64,000 bases of DNA from Cupriavidus pauculus (GCF_022179805.1 NZ_BPUO01000001.1:672810-736809), one strand, 5' to 3'; counted from the first letter of the stretch, positions 1-9,759 are shown. Numbers and translations: made by a program. The notes: a model not told the origin generated them from the sequence alone.

Positions 1-2758
1 CGGTCTTGCGCAGCGCGGGGTCATCGCACAGCCCGGCATAGCGCGACGCCACGGCCAGGTCGGTCTTGGCCAGCACCATGTCCATGTTCGACATCAGCGT
101 GCGGAAGAACGGCCAGGTCTTGACCATGCGCTTGAGCGTGGCCACGGCGGCCTTGCGGGCCTTTTCGTCGGGGGCGGCGTCCAGCATCGCCTTGACCGCG
201 CTGCCAAAGCCGTACCAGCCCGGCAGCAGCAGGCGGCACTGGCCCCAGGAGAAGCCCCACGGAATTGCGCGCAGATCCTCGATCTTGCGGTTCTTCTTGT
301 CCATCAGCTTGCGCGATGCCGGACGCGAACCCAGGTTCAGGTCAGCAATCTCGGTGATCGGCGTGGTGGCGAAGAAGTAGTCCTTGAAGCCCGGGGTCTC
401 GTAGACCAGGTTGCGATAGGCCCGGAACGCGTGGTCGGACAGCTGCTGCATGATGCCTTCGAACGAGCCCAGCCCGGCCGGCGCGTTCTGCGTGGGCAGC
501 AGCGAAGCCTCCAGCGTGGCCGCGATCACCGTTTCCAGGTTGCGCCGGCCGATCTCGGCGTTGGCGAACTTGCTATTGATGATTTCGCCCTGCTCGGTCA
601 GGCGGATCTGGCCGTTCACGGTGCCCGGCGGTTGCGACAGGATGGCCTCGTAGGTCGGGCCGCCGCCACGGCCCACGGTGCCGCCGCGGCCGTGGAACAG
701 GCGCAGCTTCACGCGGCGGTCCTCGAACAGCTTCACCAGCGCCAGCTCGGCCTTGTAGAGCTCCCAGTTCGACGTCAGGAAGCCGCCGTCCTTGTTCGAA
801 TCGGAATAGCCGAGCATCACCTCCTGCTCGACGCCATGATGCTTGATCACGGAATCGAAGCCCGGCAGGTCCAGCAGGCTCTGCATGATGCCGGCGGCGT
901 TGCGCAAATCCTCGATGGTTTCGAACAGCGGAATGACCATCAGCTCCATGCGGGCCGGATCGGTCTTGCTGCCCAGCGTGCCGCGCAGCATGCCGGTTTC
1001 CTTCTGCAGCAGCATCACTTCCACCAGGTCGGACAGCGTCTCGGTGTGGGAAATGATGTAGTTGCGGGCCACGCGATTGCCGTAGCGGGCGCGCAGGTCG
1101 CGGGCCATGGCGAAGATGGCCAGTTCGTTGCGCGTTTGCTCGGAATAGCCGTGCCACGGTAGCGTCAGCAGGCGCGGCTGGCGCAGTTCGGCCAGCAGCA
1201 GCTCCACCTTGCGTTCCTCGGGCAGCGCGGCGTAGTCCGGCGCAATGCCGGCGGCCTTGAACAGTTCGGCGATCACGGCCTCGTGCACGTCGGACACCTG
1301 GCGCATGTCCACCGATGCCAGGTGGAAGCCGAAGATGGCGATGGCGCGCACCAGCGAGTCGATACGGCCACGGGCCAGCGCCTCGCCGTGATGCAGGCGC
1401 AGCGAATCGAGCACGATCTGCACGTCGGCCGCGAACGCCTCGGCGTTGTCGTACGGGGCCACGTCGGCCACCGGATGGCGCTGGGCCACATGGCCGGTCA
1501 GGCGTTCGGTAGTAGCCGCCAGGCGGGCGTAGATGCCGATCAGCGCGCGGCGGTACGGTTCGTCGGCGCGGTGTTCGGAATGGTCGGGCGATGCCTCGGC
1601 CAGCGCCAGCAGTTCCGGGCTGGCGTCCACCATCAGCGACGACAGTGGCAGCTCGGCGCCCAGCGCATGCACTTCGTCCAGGTACCACTGCATGATCAGC
1701 GTGGACTGCTGCTGGGCGGCGTGCTCCAGCGTTTCGGCGGTGACGTTCGGATTGCCGTCGCGGTCGCCGCCAATCCATGAACCCATCTGCAGGAACGGCG
1801 CCAGCGGCGCCGGTGGCGAACCGGCCTTGCCTCGGCGCGGGAAGACCGCGGCGATGTCTTCTTCCATTTCCGCCATCAGGCGCGGAATGCCCTCCAGGAA
1901 CGTGGTGCGGTAATAGGAGAGTGCATTCTCGATCTCGTCCACCACCATCAGCCGCGTGTTGCGCAGCATGCGGGTCTGCCATAGCGTGGTCACCCGGGCG
2001 CGCAGTTGCGCCGTGTTGTGGTCGCGCTCGCGCGCCGTCATCGGCAGGTCGCGCTCGGCCAGCAGGCGGGCGATCTCGCGCTCGGCGTCGAGGATGGACT
2101 TGCGCTGTACTTCGGTCGGGTGCGCAGTCAGCACCGGCATGATCAGCGCGCCGTCCAGGAACTCGCGCAGTTGCTTACCGGTCACCCCGGCCGCATCGAT
2201 GGCCTGCAGCGCGCGGGCCAGGCTGCCCGGCTGCGGCGGCGATCCGGCCAGCGCATGCACGCGGCGGCGGCGGTTGTGGTGCTGGTCCTCGGCGATATTG
2301 GCCAGGTGCGAGAAATAGCTGAACGCGCGCACCACCGAATTGGTCTGGTCGCGCGACAGGCGCTTCAGCAGGCGGTCCAGCTCCGCGCCGGCGGCGCGGT
2401 CGTTCTCGCGGCGGAACCGCACGGCGGTCTGGCGGATGGTTTCCACCAGTTCAAAGGCGGCGTCGCCTTCCTGCTCGCGCACGCAGTCGCCCAGCAGGCG
2501 GCCCAGGAAGCGGATGTCCTCGCGCAGCGGCACGTCCTTGTCGGCGGTGCGCCGGGCCGGTGCGACGGTATTGCCTTCCGGGGTCACCACGGACAGCGTG
2601 GGCTTGCCGGCAGGCTTGGCATTGCGGGTGGGGGCTTTCCGGGGGGTGGCACCAGGGGTGGTGCCGGGCACGTCATGCTGGCCTGAGGCTGGCTTAACTG
2701 ACTTGCGGCCGGTGGACGATCGGGCACGGCCGGGGGCGCGCGCAGCAGGCTGCGTCAT
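1..2758 (-). CDS. ppc: Phosphoenolpyruvate carboxylase, C-terminus cut by window edge
   Basis: Carboxylates PEP to oxaloacetate, replenishing the TCA cycle in the cytoplasm. Reading the minus strand from ATG at 2758 gives 919 residues without a stop up to the window edge, so only the last few dozen residues are missing. Hallmarks seen are LTAHPTE (about residue 209, catalytic His), GGDRDGNP, YSDSNKDGG and the glycine-rich loop HGRGGTVGRGGG (about residue 690). A strong Shine-Dalgarno, GAGGAGA, lies just upstream of the ATG. The first about 75 residues are Ala/Pro/Lys/Thr-rich low complexity and have no counterpart in E. coli PEPC, which starts near what is here residue 77. It is divergent from hemC with a 148-bp gap. 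Confidence 0.97.
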   Translation of the reverse strand, partial: MTQPAARAPGRARSSTGRKSVKPASGQHDVPGTTPGATPRKAPTRNAKPAGKPTLSVVTPEGNTVAPARRTADKDVPLREDIRFLGRLLGDCVREQEGDAAFELVETIRQTAVRFRRENDRAAGAELDRLLKRLSRDQTNSVVRAFSYFSHLANIAEDQHHNRRRRVHALAGSPPQPGSLARALQAIDAAGVTGKQLREFLDGALIMPVLTAHPTEVQRKSILDAEREIARLLAERDLPMTARERDHNTAQLRARVTTLWQTRMLRNTRLMVVDEIENALSYYRTTFLEGIPRLMAEMEEDIAAVFPRRGKAGSPPAPLAPFLQMGSWIGGDRDGNPNVTAETLEHAAQQQSTLIMQWYLDEVHALGAELPLSSLMVDASPELLALAEASPDHSEHRADEPYRRALIGIYARLAATTERLTGHVAQRHPVADVAPYDNAEAFAADVQIVLDSLRLHHGEALARGRIDSLVRAIAIFGFHLASVDMRQVSDVHEAVIAELFKAAGIAPDYAALPEERKVELLLAELRQPRLLTLPWHGYSEQTRNELAIFAMARDLRARYGNRVARNYIISHTETLSDLVEVMLLQKETGMLRGTLGSKTDPARMELMVIPLFETIEDLRNAAGIMQSLLDLPGFDSVIKHHGVEQEVMLGYSDSNKDGGFLTSNWELYKAELALVKLFEDRRVKLRLFHGRGGTVGRGGGPTYEAILSQPPGTVNGQIRLTEQGEIINSKFANAEIGRRNLETVIAATLEASLLPTQNAPAGLGSFEGIMQQLSDHAFRAYRNLVYETPGFKDYFFATTPITEIADLNLGSRPASRKLMDKKNRKIEDLRAIPWGFSWGQCRLLLPGWYGFGSAVKAMLDAAPDEKARKAAVATLKRMVKTWPFFRTLMSNMDMVLAKTDLAVASRYAGLCDDPALRKT

Positions 2759-2906
2759 TCAATATCTCCTCTTCTGCGTTGCTTATAGGTATCGATCTCC
2801 CGACACGCCGTGCCGGGTTTCGACCGGCATCAACCGCGTGCCGGAAAGTCACTTTGGATCTGGCAATCTGGCGGTTTTGCGAGGGGGTGCGTGCTAACAT
2901 GCGCGC

Positions 2907-3899
2907 ATGCAAGCACCTGCCCAACCGTCTTCTTCCGCTGCAGCGTCAAGCAGCATGCCACATAAGCTCGTCATCGCCTCGCGCGAAAGCCGGCTGGCGA
3001 TGTGGCAGGCTGAATATGTGCGTGCTGCGTTGCAACAATACTATCCCCAATGCGATGTGTCCATTCTTGGAATGACGACAAGGGGTGATCAAATTCTCGA
3101 CAGGACCCTGTCCAAAGTAGGCGGCAAGGGGCTGTTCGTGAAAGAGCTGGAAGTTGCCATGGCCGAAGGCCGTGCCGACCTGGCCGTCCATTCGCTTAAG
3201 GACGTGCCGATGGAGCTGCCCGAGGGGTTTGCGCTGACCGCCGTGATGGAGCGCGAAGATCCGCGCGACGCGTTGGTCTCGTCGCAATTCGCCTCGCTCG
3301 ACGAGATGCCGGCCGGTACGGTGGTCGGTACGTCGAGCCTGCGGCGCGAGGCCGCGCTGCGCAGCCGCTACCCGCATCTGGTGATCAAGCCGCTGCGCGG
3401 CAATCTCGATACCCGCCTGGGCAAGCTCGATCGTGGCGAATATGGCGCGATCATCCTGGCTGCGGCCGGGCTGAAGCGCCTGGGCCTGGGAGAGCGCATC
3501 CGTGCGCTGATCGAGCCCGACAGCTCGCTGCCCGCCGCCGGACAAGGCGCGCTGGGCATCGAGATCCGCGCCGACCGTCCCGAACTGGCCGCATGGCTGG
3601 CGCCGCTCAACCACATGCCGACAATGCTGGCGGTATCGGCCGAACGCGCGGTATCGCGCCGCCTGGGCGGATCCTGCCAGGTGCCGCTGGCCGCCCATGC
3701 GCGCTGGCATGACGCCACGCTGCAGCTCGATGCCTTTGTGGGCATGCCCGACGGCACGCGCAATGTGCGCGCCCATGCCATGGCACCGGTGGATTCGGTG
3801 CAGGCCGCCGAGCAACTTGGCGCGGCCGTGGCGGGCGACCTGCTGGGGCAGGGTGCCGACGCGGTACTGGCCGCGCTGTCGACGGCCGGACCTGCCTGA
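2907..3899 (+). CDS. hemC: Hydroxymethylbilane synthase (porphobilinogen deaminase)
   Basis: Polymerises four porphobilinogen molecules into hydroxymethylbilane, the third common step of tetrapyrrole synthesis. The 330-residue product has the family N-terminus ([16 protein letters not shown]), the KGLFVKELE and AVHSLKDVP segments, and the [13 protein letters not shown] loop near residue 257, whose Cys carries the dipyrromethane cofactor. The start is uncertain: the ATG at 2907 adds a 16-residue Ser/Ala-rich leader, while the ATG at 2955 (MPHKL) matches the usual family start better. Neither has a good ribosome binding site. The next gene follows after 10 bp, so hemC, hemDX and hemY look like one operon. 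Confidence 0.96.
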   Translation: MQAPAQPSSSAAASSSMPHKLVIASRESRLAMWQAEYVRAALQQYYPQCDVSILGMTTRGDQILDRTLSKVGGKGLFVKELEVAMAEGRADLAVHSLKDVPMELPEGFALTAVMEREDPRDALVSSQFASLDEMPAGTVVGTSSLRREAALRSRYPHLVIKPLRGNLDTRLGKLDRGEYGAIILAAAGLKRLGLGERIRALIEPDSSLPAAGQGALGIEIRADRPELAAWLAPLNHMPTMLAVSAERAVSRRLGGSCQVPLAAHARWHDATLQLDAFVGMPDGTRNVRAHAMAPVDSVQAAEQLGAAVAGDLLGQGADAVLAALSTAGPA

Positions 3900-3909
3900 G
3901 GATCGCCCG

Positions 3910-6036
3910 ATGCCCCGCCCGACCGTCGTAGTCACGCGACCCGCCGGGCAGTCCCGGCAATTGACCGAGGCGCTGCAGGCCGCCGGTCTCGATGTGCTTG
4001 GCTTTCCGCTACTGGCCATCGGCCCGGCCTCCGACGACGCACCGCTGCGCGCGGCGCTGACCCGGCTGGCCGACTATGCGCTGGTGGTCTTCGTCAGCCC
4101 GAATGCCGTGTCGTTCGCGCTCGATGCACTGGCCCAGGTACAGGACACCGCCGGCCAGGCGCAATGGCCCCGGGAAGTGCCCGTAGCCGTGGTCGGGCCG
4201 TCCAGCGTGGCGGCACTGGCCGAGCGCGGCATCGCCCCGCCCACGCACACCGTGGTCGCTCCGGTCGGCGCGCAGGCGGGCGAGGGGAATGGCGAAGGCG
4301 GCGCGGAAAGTGCCGACGCCGCGCCACGATTCGATTCCGAAGCCCTCTGGTCGCAACTGGACACCACCCCCGGCGCCTTTGCCGGGCGCCGCGTGCTGAT
4401 CATTCGCGGCAATGGCGGCCGCGATTGGCTGGGCGACCGCCTGCGCGAAGCGGGCGCCACGGTCGACGCCGTGGAAGCGTACAACCGTACGCTGCCGGAG
4501 CCCACGGGCATGCAATGGCAGGCCGTGCGTGACAGCCTCAAGGCCGACGCCCCGCCTTACGCCTGGCTGCTGACCAGTTCCGAAGCCGTGCGCAACCTCG
4601 ACGCCCTGGCGCGCCTGCACCTGTCGCCTCAGGAACACGAACGCCTGAAGCAGATGCAGTGCGTGGCGCCGCATGCGAGAATTGCCGCGCAGGCTCAGGC
4701 GCTGGGTTTCGCCCATGTATTGCCCGCGGCGCCCGGCGATGCCGGCCTGCTGGCCGCGTGCACGCAGTGGGGCAATGCCCATGCGGGGCCCGCGGCGCCG
4801 CTGGCCGCACCCGTATCCGCGCCGGTGGCAACGGCCCCGGCCAGCGTCGTACCGGTGCCGGCGCCCGCGCCGGCAGCCACAGAATCAACAGGGTCCTCCG
4901 GACCCACGACAACGAAGGTCGAACGCGTGACGCCAGACACTACGTCCCCTCCGTCGAGCCAGGCCGCACCGTCCGGTGCCGCCGGCACGCCTTTCGCCAC
5001 GCACGCCCCCGCGTCGCATGCCGGCAGCCGGCGCAACATGACAGCCTGGTGGCTGGTTGCCGTGGTCGTGGTGCTGGCCATTGCGGGCGGCTTCTTCTGG
5101 CTGCAGATGCGCGTGGAACACCTGACGCAGGAACTCGCGCGGCGCCAGCAGAGCAACGACACGCTGGTGCAGGAAACGCGCGTGCTGTCGAAGAACGCCC
5201 AGGACACCGTCAAGGAATTGCAGGCCAAGGTGGGTGCGCTCGACGGCCAGGTGGTGGAGGCGCGCGACAAGCAGGCCGCGCTGGAACAGGTCTACCAGGA
5301 CCTGATGCGTAACCGGGACGACTGGGAAATCGCCGAAATCCAGCAACTGCTGACCAACGCCGGCCAGCAACTGCAGCTCACCGGCAGCGTGCAGGTGGCG
5401 CTGGCCGCGCTGCAGAGCGCCGACGCGCGTCTGGCGCGTTCCGACAAGCCGCAGTACAACCAGTTGCGCCGCGCCATCGCGCGCGACATCGCCCGCATGA
5501 AGGCGGTGCCCGATACCGACCTGACCGGCGCGGCCATCAAGCTCGACGAATCCATCAACCAGATCGACGCGCTGCCGCTGCTGTCCGGCGAACGGATGCT
5601 CGACCGCGTGCCGGGCGAGAACGGCAAGCCTGCCGTACCCGAGGCCAAGGGCGCGTCGGCGCCGGCCGCCACGGGCAACGTGCTGACCCGCACATGGGAT
5701 TACGTGCTGGCCGAGCTGGGCCAGGTGATCCGCGTGCGCAAGGTGGACGACACCAATGCGCTGCTGCTGTCTGGCGACCAGGGCTGGTTCCTGCGTGAGA
5801 ACGTCAAGCTGCGCCTGCTGAACGCGCGGCTGGCGCTGCTGTCGCGCAACGAGCCGGTGTTCCGCAATGACCTGGCCGCGGCCCAGGCGATGATCGGCCG
5901 CTATTTCGATACCCGCTCGCGCCGCGTGCAGGGCGTGCTGACGCTGCTCAAGCAGGCCCAGGCCAGCGCGGTGAGCGTGTCGTTGCCAACCATGGCCGAA
6001 AGCCTTGGCGCGCTGCGCGCGCTGAAGAAGGAGTAG
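3910..6036 (+). CDS. hemDX: Fused uroporphyrinogen-III synthase / HemX protein
   Basis: One 708-residue reading frame joins two proteins. Residues about 1-270 are uroporphyrinogen-III synthase (HemD), which closes and inverts ring D of hydroxymethylbilane: TRPAGQSRQLTEAL at the start, FVSPNAVSFAL, RVLIIRGNGGRDWL and WLLTSSEAVRNL follow the family pattern. An Ala/Pro/Val-rich linker (about 290-375) leads to one membrane helix (about 378-397, WWLVAVVVVLAIAGGFFW), a coiled coil (about 400-470) and the HemX domain to the end. HemX is often annotated as uroporphyrin-III methyltransferase, but no SAM-binding motif is visible, so I treat it as a membrane-anchored HemX partner. The ORF is open further upstream, but the ATG at 3910, 10 bp after hemC, gives the true HemD start. 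Confidence 0.93.
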   Translation: MPRPTVVVTRPAGQSRQLTEALQAAGLDVLGFPLLAIGPASDDAPLRAALTRLADYALVVFVSPNAVSFALDALAQVQDTAGQAQWPREVPVAVVGPSSVAALAERGIAPPTHTVVAPVGAQAGEGNGEGGAESADAAPRFDSEALWSQLDTTPGAFAGRRVLIIRGNGGRDWLGDRLREAGATVDAVEAYNRTLPEPTGMQWQAVRDSLKADAPPYAWLLTSSEAVRNLDALARLHLSPQEHERLKQMQCVAPHARIAAQAQALGFAHVLPAAPGDAGLLAACTQWGNAHAGPAAPLAAPVSAPVATAPASVVPVPAPAPAATESTGSSGPTTTKVERVTPDTTSPPSSQAAPSGAAGTPFATHAPASHAGSRRNMTAWWLVAVVVVLAIAGGFFWLQMRVEHLTQELARRQQSNDTLVQETRVLSKNAQDTVKELQAKVGALDGQVVEARDKQAALEQVYQDLMRNRDDWEIAEIQQLLTNAGQQLQLTGSVQVALAALQSADARLARSDKPQYNQLRRAIARDIARMKAVPDTDLTGAAIKLDESINQIDALPLLSGERMLDRVPGENGKPAVPEAKGASAPAATGNVLTRTWDYVLAELGQVIRVRKVDDTNALLLSGDQGWFLRENVKLRLLNARLALLSRNEPVFRNDLAAAQAMIGRYFDTRSRRVQGVLTLLKQAQASAVSVSLPTMAESLGALRALKKE

Positions 6037-6040
6037 CCGC

Positions 6041-7231
6041 ATGCGACTGCTTTTCTGGGTGGCCGTACTGTTTGGCGGCGCCGTCGGGCTGGCGCTGTTC
6101 ACACAGTTCAATCACAGCAATGTGGTGCTGTTCTATCCGCCGTACCGCGTGGAGATGTCGCTGAACCTGGCGATTGCGCTGCTGTTGCTGGCCTTCTTCG
6201 TGGTCTGGACGGTCATGTCCACGGTGCGCCATCTGTCGGAGATGCCGCGCCGCGCGGCGGCGTACCGCGAGCGCAGCCGCATGAGCAAGGCGCAGGCCGC
6301 GATGCGCGAGTCGATCGAAAACCTGTTTGCCGGCCGCTTTGCCCGCGCCGAACGCGCGGCCAAGGAAGCCCAGGCATGGCCCGAACAGGCGCAGACGGCA
6401 GCCTTGGTGGGCGCCCGCGCCGCGCACCGGATGCAGGAGTCGGAGCGCCGTGACGCGTGGATGTCGCAAGTGACCGACCCCGAGCGCGAGCAGGCGCGGC
6501 TGGTGTCGATGGCCGAACTGCTGGTGGATGCACGCGACCCCGAAGGCGCGCTGGAAACCATCGCCCAGCTGCAGGAAAAGGGCGGTCGCCAGATCCACGT
6601 GCAGCGCATCGCGCTGCGCGCGCACCAGCACCTGAAGAACTGGACCGAAGTGCTGCGTCTGGCGCGCTCGCTGGAAAAGCGCAATGCGCTGCATCCGGTG
6701 CTGGCGCTGCGGCTCAAGCAGATGGCCGTGGAAGCCATGCTCGACGAGCGCCGGCATGACGCGGAGTCGCTCTATCACTTCTGGCGATCCCTTTCGGCCG
6801 ACGAACGGCACGCCGTGCGCATCGCCGAGCAGGCCGCGCGCTATTTCTCGGCGCTGAACCGCCAGAACGAGGCCCGCCGCATCGTCGAGGAAGCGCTCAA
6901 GCACAACTGGGACAGCCGGCTGGTGCAGCGCTACGCCGATTGCGCCGAGCCGGGCAAGGCGCTGCCGCAGATCCAGCAGGCCGAGAAATGGCTGGTCGAG
7001 CATCCGAACGATGCCGATCTGTACTACACGCTGGGCGTGCTGTGCCTGGGCGAGCAGCTCTGGGGCAAGGCCCAGTCGAACTTCGAGCGCGCGCTGAAAT
7101 ACGCGCACCGAGACGACCAGCGCCGCATCTGCGTGCGCGCGCATCTGGCGCTGGCGCGGCTGTTCGAGGAAACCGACCGCCCCGAAGAAGCGCAGAAGCA
7201 CTACAGGGAAAGCGCGATGCTGGCGGCTTGA
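6041..7231 (+). CDS. hemY: HemY-type membrane protein with TPR repeats
   Basis: Product of 396 residues with two N-terminal membrane helices (about 2-22 and 42-62) separated by a short FNHSNVVLFYPPYRVE segment, then an all-helical region typical of tetratricopeptide repeats, clearest near the C-terminus (DADLYYTLGVLCLGEQLWGK). This is the proteobacterial HemY found after hemD/hemX, not protoporphyrinogen oxidase of Gram-positives, which shares the name. Its biochemical role in haem synthesis is not settled; a scaffolding role at the inner membrane is the usual inference. It starts 4 bp after hemDX and ends the operon. Confidence 0.92.
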   Translation: MRLLFWVAVLFGGAVGLALFTQFNHSNVVLFYPPYRVEMSLNLAIALLLLAFFVVWTVMSTVRHLSEMPRRAAAYRERSRMSKAQAAMRESIENLFAGRFARAERAAKEAQAWPEQAQTAALVGARAAHRMQESERRDAWMSQVTDPEREQARLVSMAELLVDARDPEGALETIAQLQEKGGRQIHVQRIALRAHQHLKNWTEVLRLARSLEKRNALHPVLALRLKQMAVEAMLDERRHDAESLYHFWRSLSADERHAVRIAEQAARYFSALNRQNEARRIVEEALKHNWDSRLVQRYADCAEPGKALPQIQQAEKWLVEHPNDADLYYTLGVLCLGEQLWGKAQSNFERALKYAHRDDQRRICVRAHLALARLFEETDRPEEAQKHYRESAMLAA

Positions 7232-7278
7232 GCGCCAGCGATATGGCTAGCGATAGCGGTAGCGACTGAATCCCGATG

Positions 7279-7410
7279 TCTTGCTCCCCTCTCCCTCCGG
7301 GAGAGTGGCCGGGGGTGAGGGCCTGCGGTTCAAATTCGACAAGCCGCAACTAGCACCGCAGCGCCCTCACCCCCACCCCCTCTCCCACGTCGTGGGAGAG
7401 GGGAGCAAGA
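7279..7410. repeat. Large imperfect inverted repeat between hemY and phr
   Basis: The left arm (about 7279-7323, beginning TCTTGCTCCCCTCTCC) and the right arm (about 7364-7410, ending GGAGAGGGGAGCAAGA) are near-perfect reverse complements over about 45 bases, enclosing about 40 bp. Each arm also has a smaller internal hairpin of the CTCTCCC...GGGAGAG type. The element sits between convergent genes and could terminate transcription from both sides. Its form resembles the dispersed intergenic palindromes of GC-rich proteobacteria. Confidence 0.8.
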
Positions 7411-7437
7411 CAGCAGCAAGCCAGGTTCCCAGCCGGC

Positions 7438-8985
7438 TCAATCTCCAGCTATCTTCTTCCCCTTCACCGCCCCATATCGCTCCAGCGTCTCCATCCTGGC
7501 GATGCTGTGCTGCACGATGGGCTGCGGATAGTTCTCTCCCAGCTTCACGCCCGCCGCCGCCAGTACATCGTCCGGCGCCGTCCATGGCGCATGGATGTAC
7601 TTGTCCGGCAGGTTCGCCAGCACCGGCAGGTACTTGCGGATGAATCGCCCCCGCGGATCGAATTTTTCCGACTGCGTGACCGGGTTGAAGATGCGGAAGT
7701 AGGGCTGGGCATCGCAGCCGGTCGACGCCGCCCACTGCCAGCCGCCGTTGTTTGCCGAGAAGTCGAAATCGTTGAGCTGGTCGGCAAAGTACTGCTCGCC
7801 GCGCCGCCAATCCACGCCAAGGTCTTTCACCAGGAAGCTGGCCGTGACCATGCGTAGCCGGTTGTGCATGTAGCCGCTCTGGTTGATCTGCAGCATCGCG
7901 GCGTCCACGAGCGGATAGCCGGTGCGAGCCTGGCACCATGCGTCGAAATATTCGTCACCGGACTTCGTGTCGACCCAGTGGATCGCGTCGTACTCGGGGT
8001 GGAACGACTTGCCATCGGCCACGCGCGGATGGTGGTGCAGGATCATAAAATAGAAGTCGCGCCATATCAGCTCGGACAGCCAGACGGCGGCGCCGGCGCT
8101 GGCGGGGCCGCCGCGCTGCACGGTGTCGTGCGCGGCTCTGGTCAACTGACGGATCGAGATCGTGCCGAAGCGCAGGTGCACCGACAGGTAACTCGGGCCA
8201 CGCACCGCCGGAAAGTCGCGGCGCTGGCCGTAGTCGCCCATGCGCGCCTTGAAATCCTCGAACAGCGCCTGCGCGCCTTCCGTGCCGGTTGGCATGGCGA
8301 TATCGGTCAGGTTGCTCGGCGCAAAGCCCAGCGATTCCAGCGTGGGCAGCGGCTTGTGATGGGCGGCCGGCACTGGCGCCAGGGCGCGGATATACGGTTG
8401 GACCGGGTAGGTGCGCAGGTCGAATGGCCGCACGGCCTTGAGCCAGGCGTTCTTGTAGGGCGTGAACACGCTGAACGGCTGGCCCTGGCCTGTCAGGATC
8501 TCGCTGGCCTCGAAGACGACCTGGTCCTTGAAGGTGAGCAGTTCGCGGGAGTCGGCGGCCAGCGCCCGGCGCACCACCGCGTCGCGGTCGTTGGCGGCGG
8601 GCTCGTAGTCGTGGTTGGTGAACACCGCCTCGGCGTCGAGTTGCGCCGCCAGCTTCGGAATGGCATCGCGCGCCGTGTCGTCGAGCACGATCAGGCCGCC
8701 TCCGGCGTCGGTCAGCGCCTGCCGCAGCGATTCCACGGATTTCAGGATGAATTCGACCCGGCGGTCGGCTTTCAGGCCGCGTTCGACCAGCGGATCCAGG
8801 ATTTCGCGGTCGAAGACGAAGACGCACCACACCTGCCGGCAGTGCTTGAGGGCATAATGCAGCGCCGCGTGGTCGTCCACGCGCAGGTCGCGCCGGAACC
8901 AGACCAGGCCGCGCGCGAATTCCCGGTCAATCCGGTAGGGCAGGCGTCCATCCGGTTCGGGAGCAGGGGAAGGTGATCTTGGCAT
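7438..8985 (-). CDS. phrB: Deoxyribodipyrimidine photolyase (class I CPD photolyase)
   Basis: Splits UV-induced cyclobutane pyrimidine dimers using blue light and FADH-. The 515-residue product has the N-terminal alpha/beta antenna domain (LVWFRRDLRVDDHAALHYAL) and the FAD domain with WLSELIWRDFYFMILHH, the TGYPLVDAAMLQ segment, HNRLRMVTASFLVKDL, the LNDFDFSANNGGWQWAAS flavin loop and IFNPVTQSEKFDP. These are class I signatures and fit a repair photolyase better than a DASH cryptochrome. A leader of about 24 residues precedes the usual start. It is divergent from the downstream rsuA gene, with 54 bp between the starts. Confidence 0.95.
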   Translation of the reverse strand: MPRSPSPAPEPDGRLPYRIDREFARGLVWFRRDLRVDDHAALHYALKHCRQVWCVFVFDREILDPLVERGLKADRRVEFILKSVESLRQALTDAGGGLIVLDDTARDAIPKLAAQLDAEAVFTNHDYEPAANDRDAVVRRALAADSRELLTFKDQVVFEASEILTGQGQPFSVFTPYKNAWLKAVRPFDLRTYPVQPYIRALAPVPAAHHKPLPTLESLGFAPSNLTDIAMPTGTEGAQALFEDFKARMGDYGQRRDFPAVRGPSYLSVHLRFGTISIRQLTRAAHDTVQRGGPASAGAAVWLSELIWRDFYFMILHHHPRVADGKSFHPEYDAIHWVDTKSGDEYFDAWCQARTGYPLVDAAMLQINQSGYMHNRLRMVTASFLVKDLGVDWRRGEQYFADQLNDFDFSANNGGWQWAASTGCDAQPYFRIFNPVTQSEKFDPRGRFIRKYLPVLANLPDKYIHAPWTAPDDVLAAAGVKLGENYPQPIVQHSIARMETLERYGAVKGKKIAGD

Positions 8986-9039
8986 CGCCGTAACCTAACA
9001 TAGCCAACAGTCCTTCCGTACGCAGTCATCACATTACCC

Positions 9040-9759
9040 ATGGCCACAGTCACACTCGACCGCATCCTGCAATCCCAAGGTTTTGGCACCCGCCGCTATT
9101 GTGGCGACCTGGTGGAGGCAGGGCTCGTCGAGGTCAATGGCACGCTCTGCGAGGACCCGGGCGCACGCTTCGAGGTGGATGGCCTGCAACTGAAAGTCGA
9201 CGGCGAGGAATGGCTGGCCTGCACCAAGGCCTACCTGATGCTGAACAAGCCGACCGGCTACGAATGCTCGCAGCGACCGCGCCACCATCCCAGTGTCTAC
9301 AACCTGCTGCCGGTGCCGCTGCGCCAGCGCGAGGTACAGGCCGTGGGCCGGCTGGATCACGACACCACCGGCCTGCTGTTGCTGACCGACGACGGCCAGT
9401 TCATCCACGCCCAGACGTCGCCCAAGAAGCAGGTGCCCAAGGTCTACGAGGTAGCCACGTTTGATCCGGTGACCCCGGAGCAGGTACAGGCGCTGCTGGC
9501 TGGCGTGAAACTGGACGACGAACCGGAGGCGATCGCCGCGCATGCCTGCGAAGCCACCGGCGAGCGCAGCCTGCGGCTGTCGTTGCTGCAGGGCAAGTAC
9601 CATCAGGTCAAGCGCATGGTGGCCGCCGCCGGCAACCATGTAACCACGCTGCATCGCAGTGCCATCGGCGGGCTGCAGCTTGACCCCGCGCTGGCACCGG
9701 GCGAGTGGCGCTGGCTGACCGCCGAGGACATGGTGGCACTGAAGTCGCCGGGCGGCTGA
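9040..9759 (+). CDS. rsuA: 16S rRNA pseudouridine synthase, RsuA family
   Basis: Probably isomerises U516 of 16S rRNA to pseudouridine. The 239-residue product has an S4 RNA-binding domain at the N-terminus (LDRILQSQGFGTRRYCGDLVEAGLVEVNG) and the catalytic core with GRLDHDTTGLLLLTDDG, in which the Asp after RL is the nucleophile. KYHQVKRMVAAAGNHVTTLHR is the conserved C-terminal motif of the RsuA/RluB/RluE/RluF group. The length fits RsuA, though a related small-subunit enzyme cannot be excluded. It stands alone, followed by 84 bp before yqgE. Confidence 0.9.
   Translation: MATVTLDRILQSQGFGTRRYCGDLVEAGLVEVNGTLCEDPGARFEVDGLQLKVDGEEWLACTKAYLMLNKPTGYECSQRPRHHPSVYNLLPVPLRQREVQAVGRLDHDTTGLLLLTDDGQFIHAQTSPKKQVPKVYEVATFDPVTPEQVQALLAGVKLDDEPEAIAAHACEATGERSLRLSLLQGKYHQVKRMVAAAGNHVTTLHRSAIGGLQLDPALAPGEWRWLTAEDMVALKSPGG

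Noticed and set aside
573..1982. A 469-codon minus-strand frame inside ppc
   Set aside because: It is out of frame with the conserved PEP carboxylase motifs, and is Arg/Gly/Ala-rich in the way shadow frames of GC-rich genes are.
4885..7201. Long minus-strand frames opposite hemX and hemY
   Set aside because: No domain, typical antisense composition; the plus-strand genes have clear family features.
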